Shown in pieces: positions 1 through 8,129 of a stretch of DNA of 64,000 nt; the stretch's first letter is position 1, and every line of letters starts with the position of its first letter. The DNA is taken from contig NZ_JBQHDG010000003.1 of the NCBI RefSeq assembly GCF_052068095.1, positions 248,001 through 312,000 of the forward strand, written 5' to 3'. Below the pieces are notes generated by a model. It had not been told where the DNA came from, did no database searches, and saw only the letters and a list, made by a program, of their open reading frames with translations. The translations under genes and the position numbers were made by a program. This stretch comes from Phytohabitans sp052068095 (GTDB taxonomy: Bacteria > Actinomycetota > Actinomycetes > Mycobacteriales > Micromonosporaceae).

Positions 1-1
1 C

Positions 2-376
2 GTGGTCGTGCTCTCCGACGGTGCCAACACGGCCGGCCGCGACCCCGACGAGGCGTCCGCGGCGGCCACGGCGGCGGGCGTGCCGGTGGACACGATCGCG
101 TTCGGCACGGAGTCGGGTGCCATCGAGGGCGCGGGCCGGCGGATGAGCGTGCCGGTCGACGGCGAGACGCTCGACGCGGTGGCGCGGCAGACCGGCGGCA
201 CCTACCACCAGGCCGGCAGCTCCGACGAGCTGCGCGCGGTGTACGAGGACATCGGCAGTTCGGTCGGGTACACCACCGAGCGGCAGGACGTCTCGGCCCG
301 GTTCATCGGCATCGGGTTGGTGCTCGCGCTGGGCGCGGCGGCCGCGTCGATGTTCTGGTTCTCGCGCATTCCATGA
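2..376 (+). CDS. VWA-domain membrane protein, C-terminal part (5' end outside window)
   Basis: Only the last 124 residues are present, so the start is not seen. The segment VVLSDGANT matches the strand-plus-DG motif of von Willebrand A domains, and the following region (VDTIAFGTES, a TGGTYHQA segment) is the usual end of such a domain. A single hydrophobic helix lies at about residues 100-120 and the chain ends five residues later, so the domain is probably held outside the membrane by a C-terminal anchor. The metal-binding DxSxS motif would lie upstream of the window. Its stop overlaps an ATGA with the next gene, whose likely start is slightly further on, so the two are probably cotranscribed. 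The ligand is unknown. Confidence 0.75.
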   Translation: MVVLSDGANTAGRDPDEASAAATAAGVPVDTIAFGTESGAIEGAGRRMSVPVDGETLDAVARQTGGTYHQAGSSDELRAVYEDIGSSVGYTTERQDVSARFIGIGLVLALGAAAASMFWFSRIP

Positions 377-387
377 TGGAGGAAACT

Positions 388-1260
388 GTGCACACAGGAC
401 TCGGAGAGCCCAGGGGGCCGGGCTTCATCTCTCCCGAGCTCGACCCGTGGGGTGCGCCCCGGCCCGGCGGCGTGGCGGGGGAGGTGGGCAAGCGTGACCC
501 CTCACGATGGCCGCGCCTGCTGCTCGTGGGCCTCGCGGTGGTGGCGGTCTCCGCGACGTCCGGCGCGATCGCCGGCGGCGTGGTGGCGGACGACGACGCC
601 GCGCCAGCCCCGAGCACGCCGGAGCCGGCCACCGCCGCCCCGCCGCCGGCGGCGGGTGGCGTGCCGAGCGACCTCGTCGCCGCGGCCGCGACCGCGCTTC
701 AGGGCGTGGTGCAGGTCCGGGTGGGAAACTCGGGCGGCTCAGGTTTCGCGGTGGACGACCAGGGCCACATCATCACCAACAACCACGTGGTGCGGGGCGG
801 CGGCTCGGTGAGCGTGGTCGGCCAGGACGGGCGGCGGCTGCCGGCCGAGGTGGTCGGCCGCGACCCGGGCAGCGACATCGCCGTGCTGCGGGTGGATCCG
901 TCGTCCGGGCTGCGCCCTCTCGCGCTGGCGCAGCCCGGCACGACCCGGGTGGGCGAGCCGGTGCTTGCCGTCGGCTCGCCCCTCGGACTGTCCGGCACGG
1001 TCACCGCGGGGATCGTGAGCGCGCTCGACCGGCAGGTGCGCCTCGGCGACTCGGGCGCCCGGCGCAACGCGATACAGACCGACGCGTCGATCAACCCGGG
1101 CAACTCCGGTGGCCCGCTGGTCAACGCGCGCGGCGAGGTGGTCGGCGTGAACACCGCGATCGCCACGCTGGAGGGCAGCGGCAACATCGGTATCGGCTTC
1201 GCCATCCCGATCGAGCAGGCCCAGCAGGCGGCTGAGCGAATCATCAGCGGCGGCGGATAG
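388..1260 (+). CDS. HtrA-like trypsin-family serine protease, membrane-anchored, no PDZ domain
   Basis: A 290-residue protein with a short cytoplasmic N-terminus, one membrane helix at about residues 43-65, an Ala/Pro-rich linker and an S1C protease domain. The catalytic triad is visible: His133 (NNHVV), Asp163 (SDIAVLRVD) and Ser240 (GNSGGPL). HtrA/DegP proteases normally carry one or two PDZ domains after the protease; this chain ends about 45 residues past the catalytic Ser, so none is present. I chose GTG at 388 because GGAGG lies five bases upstream; an in-frame ATG at 373 overlaps the previous stop. It probably cleaves misfolded or regulatory proteins outside the cell membrane. The two-component genes that follow may share its operon. 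Confidence 0.88.
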   Translation: MHTGLGEPRGPGFISPELDPWGAPRPGGVAGEVGKRDPSRWPRLLLVGLAVVAVSATSGAIAGGVVADDDAAPAPSTPEPATAAPPPAAGGVPSDLVAAAATALQGVVQVRVGNSGGSGFAVDDQGHIITNNHVVRGGGSVSVVGQDGRRLPAEVVGRDPGSDIAVLRVDPSSGLRPLALAQPGTTRVGEPVLAVGSPLGLSGTVTAGIVSALDRQVRLGDSGARRNAIQTDASINPGNSGGPLVNARGEVVGVNTAIATLEGSGNIGIGFAIPIEQAQQAAERIISGGG

Positions 1261-1269
1261 CGTTCAGCC

Positions 1270-1947
1270 ATGCGCCTCCTCGTGGTGGAAGACGAAGAAG
1301 ACCTGGCCGAGGCCGTCCGCCTCGGCTTGGTCCGTGCCGGCTACGCGGTAGACGTGGCCGGCGACGCGGCGCAGGCGTACGACCGCTTGGCCGTCAACGC
1401 GTACGACCTGATGCTGCTCGACATCAACCTGCCCGACGGCGACGGGTTCGACGTGTGCCACGCGATCCGGCGCGGCGAGGTGCCCGTGGAGGGCGGCGCG
1501 GACCTGCGGGTGCTGATGCTGACCGCGCGCGGCGCGCTGCACGACCGGGTGCGCGGACTCGACGAGGGCGCCGACGACTACCTCGTGAAGCCGTTCGCGC
1601 TCGCCGAGCTGCTGGCCCGGGTGCGGGCGCTCCTGCGCCGGGACACCGGCGGCGGCACCTCGGTACTGGAGGTGGCCGGCATCCGCCTCGACGTGGCCCG
1701 CCACGAGGCGACCGTGGGGGGCGACGCGCTGCACCTGACGCCGAAGGAGTTCGGGGTGCTGGAGTACCTCATGACCCGCCCCGGGCACGTGGTGTCGGCG
1801 GAGGAGCTGCTCGAGCACGTGTGGGACGAAAACGCCGACCCGTTCACGCAGACCGTGCGGGTGACCGTGGGTACGCTGCGGCGCAAGCTCGGCGGCGACG
1901 CCATCGACACGGTGGTGGGCCGCGGCTACCGGCTGAAGGAGGCGTGA
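1270..1947 (+). CDS. OmpR-family response regulator
   Basis: 225 residues with a receiver domain followed by a winged-helix DNA-binding domain. The acidic pocket (VVEDEED near residues 6-11), phosphoacceptor Asp51 (LLDINLPDGDGF), Thr85 and Lys107 (DDYLVKPF) are all present. The C-terminal half holds the OmpR-type transcription loop and recognition helix (QTVRVTVGTLRRKLG). Its stop overlaps the kinase start by one base (TGATG), so the two are translated together and form a cognate pair. The stimulus cannot be read from sequence; the neighbouring HtrA-like protease hints at envelope stress. Confidence 0.93.
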   Translation: MRLLVVEDEEDLAEAVRLGLVRAGYAVDVAGDAAQAYDRLAVNAYDLMLLDINLPDGDGFDVCHAIRRGEVPVEGGADLRVLMLTARGALHDRVRGLDEGADDYLVKPFALAELLARVRALLRRDTGGGTSVLEVAGIRLDVARHEATVGGDALHLTPKEFGVLEYLMTRPGHVVSAEELLEHVWDENADPFTQTVRVTVGTLRRKLGGDAIDTVVGRGYRLKEA

Positions 1948-3131
1948 TGCGCTTCGTCCGCACGATCCGCTTCCGGCTCACCGTGCTCTACTCGACGCTG
2001 CTCTTCGCCCTCGCCGGGGCGGGGCTCGCGGTGACGTACGTGGCGGTGGAGCGCACCACCGACCCCAAGCCGATCACGAAGTCGTACGAGGCCAAGACCT
2101 ACCGGGGCACCCAGTTCACCGGGACGATGACCGTCGCCGAGGTGGACGAGATCGAGTCGGCGGTCAACTACAGCACGCTCCAGACCATGCGCAACTACTC
2201 GCTGATCGCGCTCGGCGGCCTCTTCGTCGCCAGCCTCGGCATCGGGTGGGTGCTCTCCGGGCGGGCGCTGCGGCCGGTGGGCGCGATCGCCCGTACCGCG
2301 CGGGAGATCCAGGCGACCGACCTGTCCCGCCGGATCCGGCTCAGCGGCCCGCGCGACGAGCTGCGCGACCTGGGCGACACGATCGACTCGATGCTCGACC
2401 GGCTCGACGAGGCGTTCCGCGCGCAGCGGCAGCTGATCGACGACGCCTCGCACGAGCTGCGCAGCCCGCTCGCGGTGATCCGGGCCAACCTCGACGCCTC
2501 GCTGATGGACGCGCCGGACGCCACCGAGCCGGAGAAGGACCGGGCGGTCGCGGTCATCGACCGGGCCACCACGCGCATGTCCCGGCTCGTCGAGGACCTG
2601 CTGGCCACCGCGCGGCGCAACGCGGTCGCGCTCGCCGACACCGACGTCGACCTCGGCGCGGTCGCGCGCGAGGCGGGGGAGGACTTCGCCGCCATCGCGG
2701 CCGATCGCAGCGTCCGGATCCGGTACGACGTACGCGGTGACCTGATGCTCATCGGCGACCACGACGCGCTGCGCCGGGCCGCGGGAAACCTGCTGTCGAA
2801 CGCCGTCCGCCTGTCGCCCGAGGGCGGCGTCGTGGCCGTGGCGACCGGGCAGGAGGGCGGGTGGCTGTGGCTCGCGATCGCCGACGAGGGGCCGGGCATC
2901 TCCGACGACGACCAGCCCCGCGTCTTCGACCGCTTCTGGCGCGGCGCCCATCCGTCCCGCGACCGCCGCACCGGCCTCGGCCTCGCCATCGTGCGGCAGA
3001 TCACCGAGTCGCACGGCGGTCACGTGTCGGTCTTCTCCACGCTGGGGGCCGGCAGCACGTTCGTGCTGTGGCTGCCGGCCCGCGACCGCACCGACGACAC
3101 TCCGGCGCCGTCGGTGTCACCGATCAGCTGA
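1947..3131 (+). CDS. Sensor histidine kinase (HisKA type)
   Basis: 394 residues. Two membrane helices (about 10-33 and 84-103) flank a short extracytoplasmic loop of only about 50 residues, followed by HAMP, a HisKA dimerisation helix with the phosphorylated His169 (DDASHELRSPL), and a HATPase domain with N box (NLLSNAVRLSP), G1 (DEGPGI) and G2 (RTGLGLAI) motifs. The small sensor loop suggests sensing at the membrane or through a partner rather than direct binding of a large ligand. It overlaps the regulator upstream by one base. Its last 8 bp overlap the convergent pectate lyase gene. Confidence 0.93.
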   Translation: MRFVRTIRFRLTVLYSTLLFALAGAGLAVTYVAVERTTDPKPITKSYEAKTYRGTQFTGTMTVAEVDEIESAVNYSTLQTMRNYSLIALGGLFVASLGIGWVLSGRALRPVGAIARTAREIQATDLSRRIRLSGPRDELRDLGDTIDSMLDRLDEAFRAQRQLIDDASHELRSPLAVIRANLDASLMDAPDATEPEKDRAVAVIDRATTRMSRLVEDLLATARRNAVALADTDVDLGAVAREAGEDFAAIAADRSVRIRYDVRGDLMLIGDHDALRRAAGNLLSNAVRLSPEGGVVAVATGQEGGWLWLAIADEGPGISDDDQPRVFDRFWRGAHPSRDRRTGLGLAIVRQITESHGGHVSVFSTLGAGSTFVLWLPARDRTDDTPAPSVSPIS

Positions 3132-4659
3132 CTTTGCCGTACCCCGCACCGGCCCGGACCGTGGCGGGCACGCTCGCCGCACTGTCCATCGTGTACGCGT
3201 AGTAGGTGCGCGGCTCCACGACGGATCCGGCCGCCTCGCACGTGCCCGAGTTGACGAACGTGTTGCCCCGGTGCACCAGCCGGCCCGGCCCGCTGTCCGC
3301 GTACCCGCTCGCGGAGAAGCACGGGAAGGGCACGTTCTCGAAGTAGTTGTTCTCCACCACCGCGCCGGCCTGCTGCACCGAGGCGACGCCGTAGAGCTCG
3401 TTGTTCAGGAAGTAGTTGTTGAACACGTGCACCGGCTCGCCGAAGCGGATGCGCGGGTGCCGCTGCCGGCTGTTGTCGAAGAAGTTGTGGTGGATGGTCA
3501 CCTTCAGGTGCCCGATGTCGGTGGAGGCCGCCCCGTCCGAGTGGCTGATCAGCATGCTCTTGTCGGCGTGGTCGAAGTGGTTCCACGACACGGTCACGTA
3601 GTCCGCGCCGCGCACGATGTCGATCGAGCCGTCGACCGCGCCGGAGAAGGAGTTGTGGTCGATCCAGATGTGGTGCGACTCCTGACCGACGTTGACCGCG
3701 TCGTCCTCGGCGTTGGTGAAGCGGAGGTTCCGCACGATCACGTTGTACGAGCGGTAGAAGTCGAGCCCGCCGCCGTTGATGTGGCCCGAGGTGCCGACGC
3801 CGATGATCGTCTTGTTCGGGCGCACGCCCTGCTTGCTCGTGATGTTGATCTGGCCGGAGACCCGGATCGTCAGCGTCTCGGTGCTGTCGATGTACTCCAG
3901 GAAGTCGGTCGCGTTCGTCGCGGTGACCGTGCGCCCGCCGGCACCGCCGGTGACGCCGTTCTGCCCCAGCGCGTTCAGCGAGGCGAACCCGATCGGCCCG
4001 TCGGTGGGGACCGGTGGCGGGCTGCTGGTCGTCGGCGGCGGGGTCGTCGGTGCCGCCGCCGTTTCCACCGAGAGGTCGTCGAAGTTGGCCGCCGTGTAGA
4101 AGGTGGCGACCCCGACCCCGCCGGCCGTGAACGTGCCGTCCGTGGCGGTCAGCGCCGCGCCGCCGTTCACAGTGGAGCGCAGGGTCGTGCCGGCCACCTG
4201 GAGGCTCACCGTGTACGTGGTGCCGGCCGACACGGTGAGCGACGTGGAGGCGAGCGTGGTGGCGGCGCCGTTGACGAGCTTCTTGAGCTCGACGGTGTTG
4301 TTGGAGCGCAGCGCCACGTAGTAGTAGCTGGTGGCCGACTGCGCCCGGGCGAGCAGGGCGGCGAAGCGGTTGCTGCCGCTGAACGCGGTCGGCTTCAGCT
4401 TCGCGGTGACCGTGTAGTCGGTCCAGGTCGCCTGTCCGGCACGGGCACGGGCGTCGCTGCTCGTGCCGGACTGGCGCAGCACCTGCGACCCGTCAGCGGC
4501 GACTGCCCAGGTGCCGCCGCTCGTGGTCCAGCCGCTGCTGTTGCCGTCTTCGAAGTTGTCGCTGAAGAGTGTGGCCGCCTGCGCGCCACCACCGCCGGCG
4601 GTGACGATCGCCGCGGCGAGGAGGGAGGCCGCGGCCAGGACGACAGGAATGCGCTTCAT
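3124..4659 (-). CDS. Secreted pectate lyase with N-terminal carbohydrate-binding-like domain
   Basis: 511 residues. A signal peptide (residues 1 to about 29, ending AQA) is followed by a beta-sandwich domain of about 165 residues resembling LamG/CBM-type modules (FSDNFEDGNSSGW ... ANFDDLSVE), a Pro/Thr-rich linker, and a family 1 pectate lyase right-handed beta-helix. Family hallmarks seen are HHIWIDHNSF, DYVTVSWNHF and RHPRIRFG, the last carrying the catalytic arginine. The enzyme should cleave polygalacturonate by beta-elimination outside the cell. The start is the ATG directly before the signal peptide (MKRIPVVLAAASLL), 10 bp after the stop of the second lyase, so both are read from the promoter near 5740. 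Confidence 0.92.
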   Translation of the reverse strand: MKRIPVVLAAASLLAAAIVTAGGGGAQAATLFSDNFEDGNSSGWTTSGGTWAVAADGSQVLRQSGTSSDARARAGQATWTDYTVTAKLKPTAFSGSNRFAALLARAQSATSYYYVALRSNNTVELKKLVNGAATTLASTSLTVSAGTTYTVSLQVAGTTLRSTVNGGAALTATDGTFTAGGVGVATFYTAANFDDLSVETAAAPTTPPPTTSSPPPVPTDGPIGFASLNALGQNGVTGGAGGRTVTATNATDFLEYIDSTETLTIRVSGQINITSKQGVRPNKTIIGVGTSGHINGGGLDFYRSYNVIVRNLRFTNAEDDAVNVGQESHHIWIDHNSFSGAVDGSIDIVRGADYVTVSWNHFDHADKSMLISHSDGAASTDIGHLKVTIHHNFFDNSRQRHPRIRFGEPVHVFNNYFLNNELYGVASVQQAGAVVENNYFENVPFPCFSASGYADSGPGRLVHRGNTFVNSGTCEAAGSVVEPRTYYAYTMDSAASVPATVRAGAGYGKVS

Positions 4660-4669
4660 GGCGGGCACC

Positions 4670-5674
4670 TCAGATCTTTCCGACGCCGGCGCCGGCCGGG
4701 ACGGTCGTGGGGACGCTGGAGGCGGGATCCGCCGTGTACGGGTAGTAGGTGCGCGGATCGGGCACGGAGCCGCGTACCTCGATGGCGTGGTTGCAGGCGA
4801 CGAGGATGTTGTCGCGCTGCACAAGGCGGCCGAGGTCACCGCTGAAGTCCACCCGTGCCGGGTTGTTGACGCTGTAGAAGTAGTTGCCCTCGACCCACAG
4901 CCCGGAGTCCATTGTCGACGCGATGCCGTAGCTCGGGTCGTCGTAGTAGTTGTTGTAGACGTGCACCAGCGGGGAGAAGCGCACACGCGGGTTGCGCTGG
5001 TCCGAGCCGTCGAAGAAGTTGTGGTGGTAGGTGACACGGAGCCGGCCGACGTCCTGCGCGGCGTTGTCGTCGTCGTGCCCCACCAGCGATGTCTTGTCGT
5101 GGTCGTGGAAGCGGTTCCAGGAGACCGTGACGTAGTCCGAGCCGCGCTTGATGTCCACCGCGCCGTCGTCGCCGTTCGACAGGTCGTTGTGGTCGATCCA
5201 CACGTGGTGGCTGAACATCTGCACGTTGATGAGGTCGTCCGTCGCGCCGGTCAGCGCGATGTTGCGGATGATCACGTTGTGCACGGCGTTCGCCGGCGGG
5301 GTCGTCACGTCGTCGTCGACCGGCACGCCGATGTTGAGGCCACCGCCCACGAGCCGGGCGTTCGCGCCGACGCCGAGGATGGTCTTGTCCGAGGTCACGT
5401 TGTGCATGCCGTCGCTGCTGCCGGTGGGCAGCGTGATGGTGCCGGTGACCTGGATGACGTACGGGCCGGGCCGGGCGATGTAGTCGAGGAACTGCGCCGT
5501 GGTGGTGGCCGTGACGGTAGGCCCACCGGCGCCGCCGGTGGTGCCGTTCTGACCGAGCGCGTTGACGGCCGCGAAGCCGATCGGGGCGCTGTCGGCCGCT
5601 TGTGCGGGCGCCGGCGGCGCGACGGCGGTGAGGCCGGCCGCGACGAGCACGGCGGCGAGGGTCGGTCGGAGCAT
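4670..5674 (-). CDS. Secreted pectate lyase, single-domain
   Basis: 334 residues: a signal peptide (about 27 residues, ending AQA) directly followed by a family 1 pectate lyase beta-helix. Motifs are HHVWIDHND, DYVTVSWNRF, and QRNPRVRF at the catalytic-arginine site. The catalytic domain is clearly paralogous to the downstream gene (both begin PIGFA-NALGQNG and end near RTYYPYT or RTYYAYT), but it has no binding module or linker. The ATG chosen starts the signal peptide. It is the first gene of the pair, with a strong promoter and a LacI-type operator 46 bp upstream, so expression is probably induced by a pectin or plant-wall sugar. Confidence 0.92.
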   Translation of the reverse strand: MLRPTLAAVLVAAGLTAVAPPAPAQAADSAPIGFAAVNALGQNGTTGGAGGPTVTATTTAQFLDYIARPGPYVIQVTGTITLPTGSSDGMHNVTSDKTILGVGANARLVGGGLNIGVPVDDDVTTPPANAVHNVIIRNIALTGATDDLINVQMFSHHVWIDHNDLSNGDDGAVDIKRGSDYVTVSWNRFHDHDKTSLVGHDDDNAAQDVGRLRVTYHHNFFDGSDQRNPRVRFSPLVHVYNNYYDDPSYGIASTMDSGLWVEGNYFYSVNNPARVDFSGDLGRLVQRDNILVACNHAIEVRGSVPDPRTYYPYTADPASSVPTTVPAGAGVGKI

Positions 5675-5719
5675 GCGGAGGTCTGCCTTTCGTGGGGAGA
5701 GGTGGCAGACCCTCGGACC

Positions 5720-5735
5720 TGGAAAGCGCTTTCCA
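5720..5735 (-). promoter_or_regulatory. LacI-family-type operator upstream of the pectate lyases
   Basis: TGGAAAGCGCTTTCCA is a perfect 16-bp palindrome with a central CG, the form bound by LacI/GalR-family repressors of sugar-use genes in actinobacteria. It lies just downstream of the -10 box of the pectate lyase promoter, at the expected transcription start, where a bound repressor would block initiation. No LacI-family gene is in the window, so the regulator is encoded elsewhere. Confidence 0.8.
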
Positions 5736-5738
5736 ATC

Positions 5739-5767
5739 ACGATAGGAAGCCGTACCAGGGTTGTCAA
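5739..5767 (-). promoter_or_regulatory. Sigma70-type promoter of the pectate lyase operon
   Basis: On the minus strand a perfect -35 box TTGACA (5767-5762) is followed by a 17-bp spacer and a -10 box TATCGT (5744-5739). The predicted start falls inside the operator palindrome. A consensus -35 is rare in this G+C-rich sequence, so this should be a strong promoter that depends on repression for control. Confidence 0.72.
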
Positions 5768-5793
5768 TCGGTCATCGCGTACACAATGGACGC

Positions 5794-6459
5794 GTGAGTG
5801 ATCAGCCCCCGGCCTGGAAGCGGCCCCACCAGGTGGAACACCGCGGGCCGGTCGCGCTGGCGATCGCGTTCGCCATCGTGCTCCAGTTTCTCACCCCGCA
5901 GGAGCTGGCATTCGACCCGAAGTGGCTGCTGCCCGCCGTCGAGGTCGCCCTGCTGCTCGGCGTGCTTGTCGTCAACCCGTTCCGGCTCGACCGCGAGTCG
6001 ACCGCGCTGCGGATGCTGGGCATCGCGCTGGTGTGCGTGGCGACGGTCGCCCTGCTCTGGTCCACCGGCCGCCTGGTGCTGGTGCTGGTCCGCGGCCAGC
6101 ACGAGGATCCTGGCAACGTGCTGCTCAGCGGCGCCGTCATCTGGCTCACCAACGTGATCGTCTTCTCGGTCTGGTACTGGCTCACCGACCGCGGTGGACC
6201 CGCCGCCCGCGCCAACGCCCGGAAGATCACCCCGGAGTTCCTCTTCCCGCAGATGACCACGCCGGAGCTCACCCACAACGAGTGGCGCCCGCTCTACGTC
6301 GACTACTTCTACCTGGCGTTCACCAACTCCACCGCGTTCAGCCCGACGGACACGATGCCGCTCGCCCGCTGGGCCAAGCTCGCGATGACCGTGCAGGCGT
6401 GCACGTCGTTCCTCATCGTGGTCCTGGTCATCGCGCGAGCGGTGAACGCGCTCAACTAG
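5794..6459 (+). CDS. DUF1345-like integral membrane protein
   Basis: 221 residues with about five hydrophobic segments and a conserved-looking block YFYLAFTNSTAFSPTDTMPLARWAK between the last two helices, as in DUF1345-type inner-membrane proteins of unknown function. I chose GTG at 5794 (VSDQPPAWKRP); an upstream in-frame ATG would extend the protein over the promoter region of the divergent lyase operon. A CACAAT box lies 6 bp before this GTG, so the transcript may be leaderless. No function can be assigned from context. Confidence 0.7.
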   Translation: MSDQPPAWKRPHQVEHRGPVALAIAFAIVLQFLTPQELAFDPKWLLPAVEVALLLGVLVVNPFRLDRESTALRMLGIALVCVATVALLWSTGRLVLVLVRGQHEDPGNVLLSGAVIWLTNVIVFSVWYWLTDRGGPAARANARKITPEFLFPQMTTPELTHNEWRPLYVDYFYLAFTNSTAFSPTDTMPLARWAKLAMTVQACTSFLIVVLVIARAVNALN

Positions 6460-6868
6460 CCAAGATTCCAGACAAAGACGTGAGCTACCGCGATGTCCGT
6501 CGTGGCCTAGACCGTCGCTCCCGCGGCCTCACCCGTCCGCTGTTGGTCGCGCCGACCCCGCCGACCCTCGCGGGCCGGCCAGGTGGGTGTGCGCGAGGCG
6601 CGTTTGCTCTGCTCCCCTGGAGTGGACACCCCAGGGTCGGTCAGCTGAGATAGCCAGCCGCAGCGGGCCGCGGAGGTCTCCACCTGTGTCCTTGGAACGC
6701 GGACCCGGCAGCGGAGCGTCGGGGTTTCGGCGAGCGCCAGCGATGCCGAAACACCGACCGGAGCGGTGCCCGCGGGAGCATACGGTCTACAACTGACGCC
6801 GACGTGGGAAAATCAGCGTGGAAACCATCACGACCGGCGCCCAACCCCCGCATCCGAAAGGCCTCTGA
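6460..6868. repeat. Intergenic repeat locus 1: unit A (6481-6550), segment D (6587-6634), unit B (6716-6868)
   Basis: This gap contains no gene. It starts with unit A (TGAGCTACCGCG ... TGTTGGTCGCG, plus orientation). It then has a segment shared with locus 45787-45834 (TTTGCTCTGCT ... CACCC), then unit B with the core GCCCGCGGGAGCATACGGTC at 6768-6787. Here the internal hairpin of B is GTTTCGGC/GCCGAAAC. The end of B (CATCCGAAAGGCCTCTGAG) stops four bases before the start codon of the arfB-like gene, so the repeat probably supplies its translation-initiation region. Confidence 0.75.
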
Positions 6869-6872
6869 GCCT

Positions 6873-7304
6873 GTGCCTGACGACCTGCGTGTGACCGATC
6901 GGCTGCTGATCCCGGGCGGCGAGCTCCGCGAGCGCTTCTCCCGCTCCTCGGGCCCGGGCGGGCAGGGCGTCAACACGGCCGACAGCCGGGTGGAGCTCTC
7001 GTTCGACGTGGCCGGCTCGCCCACGATCCCGCCCGACCTGCGCGCCCGCGCGGTGGCCCGGTTGGCCGGGCGGCTCGTCGACGGGGTGCTCACGATCGCG
7101 GCGAGCGAATACCGGGCGCAGCTGGCCAACCGGGAGGCCGCGCGGGAGCGGCTGGTCGCGCTGCTGCGCGCGGCGATCGCGCCGCCACCGCCGCCGCGCC
7201 GGCAGACCAAGCCGAGCCGTGCGGCCAAGCAGCGGCGCCTGGACGAAAAGCGCCGCCGCTCCGAGCTCAAGAAGGGCCGGCGACTCGATCGAGGGCAGCA
7301 ATGA
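6873..7304 (+). CDS. arfB: Peptidyl-tRNA hydrolase ArfB-like ribosome rescue factor
   Basis: 143 residues, the usual length for ArfB/YaeJ. The catalytic GGQ motif sits in SSGPGGQGVNTADSRVEL, and the C-terminal tail is Lys/Arg-rich (KPSRAAKQRRLDEKRRR ...), the segment that enters the empty mRNA channel of a stalled ribosome. There is no codon-recognition domain, which separates it from the true release factors. GTG at 6873 gives the family length; an upstream in-frame ATG at 6804 would add 23 residues encoded by the B repeat. Its 3' end overlaps the convergent gene by 38 bp. Confidence 0.88.
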   Translation: MPDDLRVTDRLLIPGGELRERFSRSSGPGGQGVNTADSRVELSFDVAGSPTIPPDLRARAVARLAGRLVDGVLTIAASEYRAQLANREAARERLVALLRAAIAPPPPPRRQTKPSRAAKQRRLDEKRRRSELKKGRRLDRGQQ

Positions 7305-8106
7305 GGCGGGCGCGCAGCGGGGCGGCCCGCTCGGCGAAGGCGCGCTGCGCCCGCGCGTACTCGTGCCGGCCCTCGGCCGTCTCCACCCGGACCGGCTCGT
7401 AGCCGAGGTGGGCCAGGTCGTAGGGGCTGGCCCGCATGTCCAGCGCCCGGATGTCGCGAGCCAGCGCGAAGGCGTCCGCGACCAGCTCGCTCTCGACGAG
7501 CGGTGACAGCTTGTACGCCCACTTGTAGAGGTCCATGTTGGCGTGCAGGCAGCCCGGCTGCTCGTTGTCGTGCTGGCCCTCGCGGGTCGGCTGGAGCCGG
7601 TTGAGCGGGCGGGCGGCCGGCGTGAAGAAGCGGAACGCGTCGAAATGGCTGCACCGCACTCTGTTGGCGTCCACCACGCGCGCCGTCTCGGCGGGCGAGA
7701 GGCGCAGCGGCACCTGCTCGTGGCGCACGCCCTCGGCGCGGTAGACCATCGCCCACTCGTGCATGCCGAAGCACCCGAACTGGGCCGGTCTACCGGCCGT
7801 GTTTCGGAGCAGCGTGGCGATCCACTCGGTCGACTTGCGTTTCGCGATCGTCGGGTCGAGCATCACCCCGCCGGCGGTCTCGACGTAGTCCTTGTCCGGC
7901 TCGCCGCCCGCCAGGATCACGCCGGCGCCGGGGTGCCAGCGGCGCAGCTGGGCGGGGCGAAACGAGTAGTACGTGAAGAGGAAGTCTTCGACCGGATGCT
8001 TTTCGCCGGCCTGCCGGCGGGCCAGGTGCGGGGCCAGCCACGCGTCGACGCGCGCCTCGTGGGCGGCGCGGCGCGCGTGCCACTCGGTGGCGTCCAGGAC
8101 CGGCAT
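7267..8106 (-). CDS. Conserved actinobacterial protein, commonly annotated as 3-methyladenine DNA glycosylase
   Basis: 279 residues of a soluble protein with conserved-looking blocks HPVEDFLFTYYSFRP, LHANMDLYKWAYKLSPL and SPYDLAHLGYEPVRVET. Homologues in actinomycetes often carry the name 3-methyladenine DNA glycosylase, but I see no recognisable helix-hairpin-helix glycosylase motif, so the name should be treated with caution. Start ATG at 8106 follows a TACCCT box by exactly 6 bp, so the mRNA is probably leaderless. This box overlaps the -10 of the divergent FAH-family gene. Confidence 0.62.
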   Translation of the reverse strand: MPVLDATEWHARRAAHEARVDAWLAPHLARRQAGEKHPVEDFLFTYYSFRPAQLRRWHPGAGVILAGGEPDKDYVETAGGVMLDPTIAKRKSTEWIATLLRNTAGRPAQFGCFGMHEWAMVYRAEGVRHEQVPLRLSPAETARVVDANRVRCSHFDAFRFFTPAARPLNRLQPTREGQHDNEQPGCLHANMDLYKWAYKLSPLVESELVADAFALARDIRALDMRASPYDLAHLGYEPVRVETAEGRHEYARAQRAFAERAAPLRARLIAALDRVAGPS

Positions 8107-8112
8107 CCGTCC

Positions 8113-8122
8113 AGGGTAGGTT
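8113..8122. promoter_or_regulatory. Bidirectional promoter with overlapping -10 boxes
   Basis: The plus strand reads AGGGTAGGTT. TAGGTT (8117-8122) is 7 bp before the GTG of the FAH-family gene. On the minus strand TACCCT (8118-8113) is 6 bp before the ATG of the divergent gene. The two boxes share the TA step at 8117-8118, so RNA polymerase can open the same site in either direction but not both at once. Both transcripts would be leaderless. Confidence 0.7.
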
Positions 8123-8129
8123 GGCGGTT

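Noticed and set aside
4660..5037. N-terminal extension of the first pectate lyase into the coding region of the second.
   Set aside because: The extension is Thr/Arg-rich and has no similarity to anything, while the internal ATG at 4659 begins a textbook signal peptide.
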